Shown here one piece after another: positions 6,421-10,071 of a stretch of 10,071 bases of DNA (the first letter of the stretch is position 1; each line of letters begins with the position of its first letter). Source of the stretch: Cocleimonas sp. GTDB lineage: Bacteria > Pseudomonadota > Gammaproteobacteria > Thiotrichales > Thiotrichaceae. The notes beneath the pieces are model-generated. The model made no database searches. It saw only the letters and a program-made list of their open reading frames with translations, and was not told where the DNA came from. The DNA lies in the NCBI GenBank assembly GCA_023146675.1, contig JAGLBQ010000317.1:1-10071 (forward strand). Direction: 5' to 3'. Position numbers and translations under genes: made by a program.

Positions 6421-6527
6421 AGTTTATACTTTATATAATTGATAACGTTAGCTTTGTTTGTCATCACTTCATTCAGGGCTAAAACCGCTGATTTCAATGA
6501 ATAAAGTATCAACTTGAAAATGAAAGA
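6421..6527 (+). ncRNA. Candidate cis-regulatory RNA motif, copy B (before nosD)
   Basis: AGTT-t-ATACTTTAT (6421-6434) pairs with ATAAAGTAT-c-AACT (6501-6514), 13 of 14 positions. The left arm begins AGTTTATACTTT, and 6507-6527 matches 5076-5096 of copy A at 19 of 21 bases. The enclosed 66 bases differ from copy A. The conserved box ends about 105 bases before the preferred nosD start, and in copy A about 113 bases before the nosB start, so the placement is similar. Confidence 0.45.
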
Positions 6528-6566
6528 TGTCTAATAAAAGGCATGTTTCAGTTACGCTTACCTAAT

Positions 6567-6594
6567 TAATGATGAGGTTTTAACTTCGTCATTA
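6567..6594 (+). repeat. 11-bp hairpin just upstream of nosD
   Basis: TAATGATGAGG (6567-6577) pairs with CTTCGTCATTA (6584-6594), all eleven positions including two G-T wobbles, with a TTTTAA loop. A weaker stem (6597-6601 with 6608-6612) followed by five T (6612-6616) comes next. Both lie before ATG 6633, suggesting leader structure that could limit read-through or translation of nosD. Confidence 0.5.
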
Positions 6595-6632
6595 GCATGG
6601 CGGTTCTGCCGTTTTTAAAGAGTAAAAAGTAC

Positions 6633-8048
6633 ATGAAGAACCTCATAAAAAATAAGTCTGTTCTTCAGTTGCTTAATAATAAGCCCATCATGTATGTGCT
6701 TATCCCCTTATTTTTTCTAATTTTATATCTAAGCTACTCCACCTCTTCGGTGGTTAAAGAAGAGCATAATTACCCCTCTTTTCAGGCATTAGTTGATGGA
6801 GCGAAAGAAGGCTCTACGCTCACGCCACCTGCGGGTATTTACGCAGGACCTGTTGTTATTGATAAGCCGTTGACGATTGATGGTAAAAACGGTGTGACCA
6901 TTAATGCAGGCGGTAAAGGTACGGTTATTTTACTGGATACCGATGGTGCAACCATTCAAAATCTGCATCTCACCAATTCAGGTGAATCAGCCAATGATAT
7001 TGATTCTGGGGTGCAGATACGTGGCAATTATAATGTGGTTAAAGATAATGTTATTGATGACTGCCTCTTCGGTGTTGATCTACAACAGTCTAAGAACAAT
7101 ATTGTTAAGCGTAATACCATTAGCTCCAAAGATGATTTTGGGTTAGGGCAGAAGGGAGATTCGGTGCGCCTTTGGTATAGTTTCAATAATAAAATCATTA
7201 ATAATACCACCTTTAATGTGCGCGATATGGTGGTTTGGTATTCCGCTAATAATGAGATTATAGGCAATACAGGGCGCGATAGTCGTTACTCGCTGCACTT
7301 TATGTACTCACGTTATAATTTAGTTGATGGTAATAAATATTATAATAATACTGTGGGTATTTTCTTAATGTACAGCGATGGCATTATTGTTAGGAACAAT
7401 GTCATTGCCCATGCCGCAGGACCAACAGGGGTGGGGATTGGCTTTAAGGAAACCTCTGATTTAGTGGTTGAAAATAATCAAATTTTATACTGCGCCAGCG
7501 GTCTTTATATTGATGTCTCTCCATTTCAACCTGATACCACCAATACATTCACTAATAATCTCATTGCTTATAACGGTATTGGTATTCGCTTTCTTAATGA
7601 TTGGCATAGTAATATTTTTAAGCATAATCAGTTTGCAGGTAATCTAACCCAGATTGTGGTTTCAGGCGGTAAAACAGCCAATCGCAATGTATGGGAAGGC
7701 AACTACTGGAGTGATTATGAAGGGTTTGATCGCAATAAAGATAATCAAGGCGATACACCTTATGAGCTTTATGCCTATGCTGATCGACTCTGGCGTGATG
7801 CACCCAATGCACAATTTTTTAAAGGTTCACCTGTTTTAGAAACCTTGGACTTTCTTGAGCGCCTAGCACCTTTTTCAACGCCTGACTTACTTGTGCGGGA
7901 TAAAAAACCTGTGATAGCAAAATTTGTAAAGGTCAACCAAAAGACTCCTGACTCTTTTAGTCAGCGTGATAAAAAAGAGGGTGAGTCAGGTGCAGAACCA
8001 AAGAAGAAAACAGCTTATGAGATATTATTAGAAGCACAGGGGCGCTGA
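6633..8048 (+). CDS. nosD: NosD, periplasmic beta-helix protein for nitrous oxide reductase copper-site maturation
   Basis: NosD works with the ABC transporter NosFY in the periplasm to assemble the copper-sulfide centre of nitrous oxide reductase. The 471-residue product has an N-terminal signal or anchor helix (about 19-37), then right-handed beta-helix repeats of the N-x-I/V type from about 75 to 345 (GNYNVVKDNVIDD, KNNIVKRNTIS and similar). The family-typical GNYWSDYEGFDRNKDNQGD follows at about 356-374. The C-terminal 60 residues are charged and Lys/Glu-rich. ATG 6633 is preferred, with AAAGAG (6617-6622) ten bases upstream. ATG 6597 is in frame but lies within a terminator-like stem and lacks a well-spaced ribosome site. 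It follows the NosB-like gene after 238 bases, and a NosG-type gene comes next. Confidence 0.88.
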   Translation: MKNLIKNKSVLQLLNNKPIMYVLIPLFFLILYLSYSTSSVVKEEHNYPSFQALVDGAKEGSTLTPPAGIYAGPVVIDKPLTIDGKNGVTINAGGKGTVILLDTDGATIQNLHLTNSGESANDIDSGVQIRGNYNVVKDNVIDDCLFGVDLQQSKNNIVKRNTISSKDDFGLGQKGDSVRLWYSFNNKIINNTTFNVRDMVVWYSANNEIIGNTGRDSRYSLHFMYSRYNLVDGNKYYNNTVGIFLMYSDGIIVRNNVIAHAAGPTGVGIGFKETSDLVVENNQILYCASGLYIDVSPFQPDTTNTFTNNLIAYNGIGIRFLNDWHSNIFKHNQFAGNLTQIVVSGGKTANRNVWEGNYWSDYEGFDRNKDNQGDTPYELYAYADRLWRDAPNAQFFKGSPVLETLDFLERLAPFSTPDLLVRDKKPVIAKFVKVNQKTPDSFSQRDKKEGESGAEPKKKTAYEILLEAQGR

Positions 8049-8151
8049 GTTTAATAAGGAATTTCCAAATTAGTGACAAAAATCAAAGCCATAGTGTAGC
8101 GGCTTATTTAAAATAAAAATCTAGATTAATTTTACCGATGAGTTGGTGATT
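8049..8151. other. Short spacer between nosD and nosG
   Basis: The spacer is 103 bases with no gene. It holds the palindrome GGAATTTCC (8058-8066) and a 5-bp hairpin AAGCC/GGCTT (8086-8090 with 8101-8105). The hairpin is followed by an AT-rich stretch, not a true T-run, so it is at best a weak terminator. The conserved motif seen before nosB and nosD is not present here. Confidence 0.5.
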
Positions 8152-9009
8152 ATGGCTAAACCAAGATTAACACGACAACAAAAAGCACGGCGGCAGTTTT
8201 TAAGCTCTATTGGCTACACCGCTGCTATTACAGGAGTAGCATTAGCAGGCTATATTCCTGTTATGGCAGGTAATAACCGCCTGCGCCCTCCAGGTGCGCT
8301 GGCTGAAAAAGAGTTTTTATCCTCTTGTATTAAATGTGGTCAATGCGTACAGGTTTGCCCTGTTGAGGCGATTAAACTAGCGGATATTACCGATGGTTTT
8401 GGGATCGGCTCACCGTATATTGATGCGCGTAAACAAGCCTGTGATTTCTCTTGTGATGGTCTGCAATGTGTACTTGCTTGCCCTACGGGTTCCTTAACGC
8501 ATAATATTGATTATCCAGCACAAACTAATATGGGTGTTGCGAAACTAAAAATCCCAAAACTCTGTTTGGCGGTGCAAGGACAAGGTTTTAAAGGAAAAAC
8601 CCGTAGTGGTGAAGACTATAACGGCATTTTACGTTTTCAAGAAGTGAGTCGCTGGGATCCTGTACCGCTCGCAGACCAAGAGTTTGATCTTGAAATCTGT
8701 GATTTATGCGTGAGGCTGTGCCCTATTGAAATTCGCGCCAATCAATGTGATGAGGGAAAGCCGCCTGCGGGTGATGAAAGCCAATGTCCACCTCGTGCAA
8801 TCAGACTGGTAGAATTTAAAGGCAATAATGGCGTAAAACGGATGAAGCCTGAAATACTCGACGGCTGTGTCGGCTGTGGCGTCTGTGAAATGGTTTGCCC
8901 AACCAACCCCTCGGCAATTGTTATTGAAATCAATACAGAACGTGGGCTTGGAAAAAATAAATGGATGCCTGATGCCAGTATGGTAAAAACCGTTAAGGAG
9001 CTAAAATAA
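8152..9009 (+). CDS. nosG: NosG/NapG-type periplasmic ferredoxin with four [4Fe-4S] sites
   Basis: This 285-residue iron-sulfur protein, with its membrane partner NosH, is thought to take electrons from quinol to periplasmic cytochromes. The N-terminus carries a Tat-type signal (ARRQFLSS at 12-19, then a hydrophobic stretch to about 38), so it is exported folded. Cluster motifs are C59-C62-C65-C69, C97-C101-C106-C110, C183-C186-C190 with C199 or C212, and C239-C242-C245-C249. ATG 8152 is preferred, with GATGAG at 8137-8142. TTG 8143 in the same frame would add three residues. The stop overlaps the start of nosH by one base (TAATG), so the two are translationally coupled. NapG of nitrate reductase clusters is a close relative, but the nosD and nosF neighbours favour NosG. 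Confidence 0.87.
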   Translation: MAKPRLTRQQKARRQFLSSIGYTAAITGVALAGYIPVMAGNNRLRPPGALAEKEFLSSCIKCGQCVQVCPVEAIKLADITDGFGIGSPYIDARKQACDFSCDGLQCVLACPTGSLTHNIDYPAQTNMGVAKLKIPKLCLAVQGQGFKGKTRSGEDYNGILRFQEVSRWDPVPLADQEFDLEICDLCVRLCPIEIRANQCDEGKPPAGDESQCPPRAIRLVEFKGNNGVKRMKPEILDGCVGCGVCEMVCPTNPSAIVIEINTERGLGKNKWMPDASMVKTVKELK

Positions 9010-9980
9010 TGAGCAGTTTTAAAGATTCCTTTAGCGAACTATTGGGCAATCCTCCGAAACGTCCTGATAAAAAAACATTCAGTATTGAAGTGCAGGAAAT
9101 GCACGCCACCAAGAAATTTGACAAGGTACGCATTCAGGCAATTCATGATGAGCTGGCGGAAGCAAAAAAACTTCCACAAACATGGCGCAAACGTCGCTGG
9201 GCAACGCTGATTTTTATTAATTTATTGTTTGTGGTGTCCTTCTATTTTGATATTAGCATGTTGGAAGGTTCTTTAACCGCTTCGCGCTTTGTTGGCTTTC
9301 ATATGGCAGATCTTAACTCTGCCTTGCAAGTCATGCTTGCTTATAAACATATTGTACTCAATCTGGTGATTGGAACCGTGACCATCTTTATCATGTGGTG
9401 GCTACTAGGTGGTCGAACATTTTGCTCATGGGTCTGCCCTTACCATTTAGTGGCTGAACTAGCAGAAATGGTACATGAAAAATTAGAAGCCAAAGGTTGG
9501 GTAAAAGACCATCCCTTTGATCGTCGTGCTAGAACTTGGTTTTGGGTGATTTTTGTTATTTTAGCAGTGGTTTCAGGTTATACCGTTTATGAAACCATCT
9601 CACCTACAGGTATATTGAGTCGTGCTTTAATTTATGGTCCAGGATTGGCTCTAATCTGGGTTGGGCTGTTATTATTATTTGAAATTTTCTACTCACGTCG
9701 CGCATGGTGTCGCTATGGTTGCCCGATTGGTTTAACCTATGGTTTAGTGGGGAGTATTTCTCCTTTAAAAGTGCAATATCATCTCGTTGACTGTTTGCAT
9801 GAAGGCGAATGTCGTTCAGTTTGCCTTGTTCCGCATGTGCTGGATACCGTTATTAAAGGTAAAGCAGCAGGGTTAGATGTTGATTTAGGTGCAGATTGTA
9901 CCCGTTGTGGGCGTTGTGTAGAGGTCTGCCCTACCAAATCATTAACCTTCAAGTTTAAAGGGTTCGGAGATAAACTTTGA
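9009..9980 (+). CDS. nosH: NosH/NapH-type membrane iron-sulfur quinol dehydrogenase subunit
   Basis: This 323-residue inner-membrane protein pairs with NosG in quinol oxidation. A soluble N-terminal segment (1-62) precedes four membrane helices at about 64-82, 112-133, 175-195 and 205-228. The two CX3CP motifs of the NapH/NosR family are CSWVCP (139-144) and CRYGCP (234-239). The C-terminal domain holds iron-sulfur ligands: C262, C268 and C272 in an irregular spacing, and a standard CTRCGRCVEVCP (297-308). ATG 9009 has an excellent ribosome site, AAGGAG (8995-9000). The end overlaps the nosF start by four bases. The usual nosC1 and nosC2 cytochrome genes, found between nosG and nosH in epsilonproteobacterial clusters, are missing here. 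Confidence 0.87.
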   Translation: MSSFKDSFSELLGNPPKRPDKKTFSIEVQEMHATKKFDKVRIQAIHDELAEAKKLPQTWRKRRWATLIFINLLFVVSFYFDISMLEGSLTASRFVGFHMADLNSALQVMLAYKHIVLNLVIGTVTIFIMWWLLGGRTFCSWVCPYHLVAELAEMVHEKLEAKGWVKDHPFDRRARTWFWVIFVILAVVSGYTVYETISPTGILSRALIYGPGLALIWVGLLLLFEIFYSRRAWCRYGCPIGLTYGLVGSISPLKVQYHLVDCLHEGECRSVCLVPHVLDTVIKGKAAGLDVDLGADCTRCGRCVEVCPTKSLTFKFKGFGDKL

Positions 9981-10071
9981 TCAATATTAATAATGTCTCC
10001 AAGACATTTCGTCGTAATAAAGTACTGGATGCGATCAACCTTAGCATTGAGAAAGGGGATCGCATTGCCTT
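9977..10071 (+). CDS. nosF: NosF ABC-type ATPase, N-terminal fragment cut by the window end
   Basis: Thirty-one complete codons are visible, reading INNVSKTFRRNKVLDAINLS then IEKGDRIA. This is the first strand region of an ABC ATPase, just before where Walker A would come. The start is TTG 9977, overlapping the nosH stop as TTGA, with GGAGA (9966-9970) six bases upstream. No in-frame ATG is present, and the ATG at 9993 is out of frame. NosF drives the NosDFY system needed for copper-site maturation. Position after nosD, nosG and nosH gives the name, because the fragment alone would only support a generic ABC ATPase. Confidence 0.75.
   Translation, partial: MININNVSKTFRRNKVLDAINLSIEKGDRIA

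Noticed and set aside
6597..6632. Upstream in-frame start of nosD at 6597, adding 12 residues
   Set aside because: There is no well-spaced ribosome site, it follows directly on an 11-bp hairpin, and its first codons form a stem with a T-run. ATG 6633 has a better-placed AAAGAG.
8143..8151. TTG start for nosG at 8143
   Set aside because: It adds only three residues, and ATG 8152 gives the usual Tat-signal N-terminus with GATGAG at a workable distance.
1..10071. CRISPR arrays, tRNA or rRNA genes, insertion sequences, phage genes
   Set aside because: No regularly spaced direct repeats, cloverleaf or rRNA-like stretches, or transposase, integrase or phage-like proteins were seen on either strand.

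Overview
The window looks like part of the chromosome of a moderately AT-rich, respiring Gram-negative bacterium, most likely a gammaproteobacterium able to use nitrous oxide. The evidence is Sec and Tat signal peptides, a periplasmic multihaem c-type cytochrome, a proteobacterial-type betaine ABC transporter and a block of nos accessory genes. Genus cannot be read from the sequence. Every supported gene lies on the + strand.

Region 1 (1-391) has no convincing gene but is unusually rich in inverted repeats, two of them long and nearly perfect. Region 2 (392-3445) encodes a glycine betaine/proline-type ABC importer in the order binding protein, permease, ATPase (proX-proW-proV). After proX come two tandem hairpins, the second a strong intrinsic terminator. 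It probably cuts read-through so that more binding protein than membrane complex is made. The proW and proV genes overlap by 8 bases.

Region 3 (3446-3819) is the control region of the second locus. It carries a near-consensus FNR/DNR-type box (TTGACTTAACTCAA, 3579-3592) and a long hairpin in the leader. Region 4 (3820 to the window end) encodes, in order: a triheme periplasmic cytochrome c; a six-helix NosB-like membrane protein; the beta-helix protein NosD; a Tat-exported four-cluster ferredoxin of the NapG/NosG type; a NapH/NosH-type membrane iron-sulfur protein; and the start of the ATPase NosF, cut by the window edge. From family knowledge, NosG and NosH pass electrons from the quinol pool to periplasmic cytochromes, and NosD with NosF (and NosY) forms the ABC system needed to mature the copper centres of nitrous oxide reductase. 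This is the accessory set of clade II (atypical) nos clusters. However, nosZ, which normally sits just before nosB, is absent here, and the triheme cytochrome occupies that place.

The long gaps before nosB and nosD are the least explained parts. Both contain a related motif (an AGTTTAYACTTT box and a 21-base TATCAACT...GAAAATGAA box that base-pair into a hairpin) at nearly the same distance from the next start codon. The gap before nosB also has a 15-base perfect inverted repeat whose 3' arm overlaps a terminator-like stem. This suggests a cis-acting RNA controlling stepwise expression of the operon.
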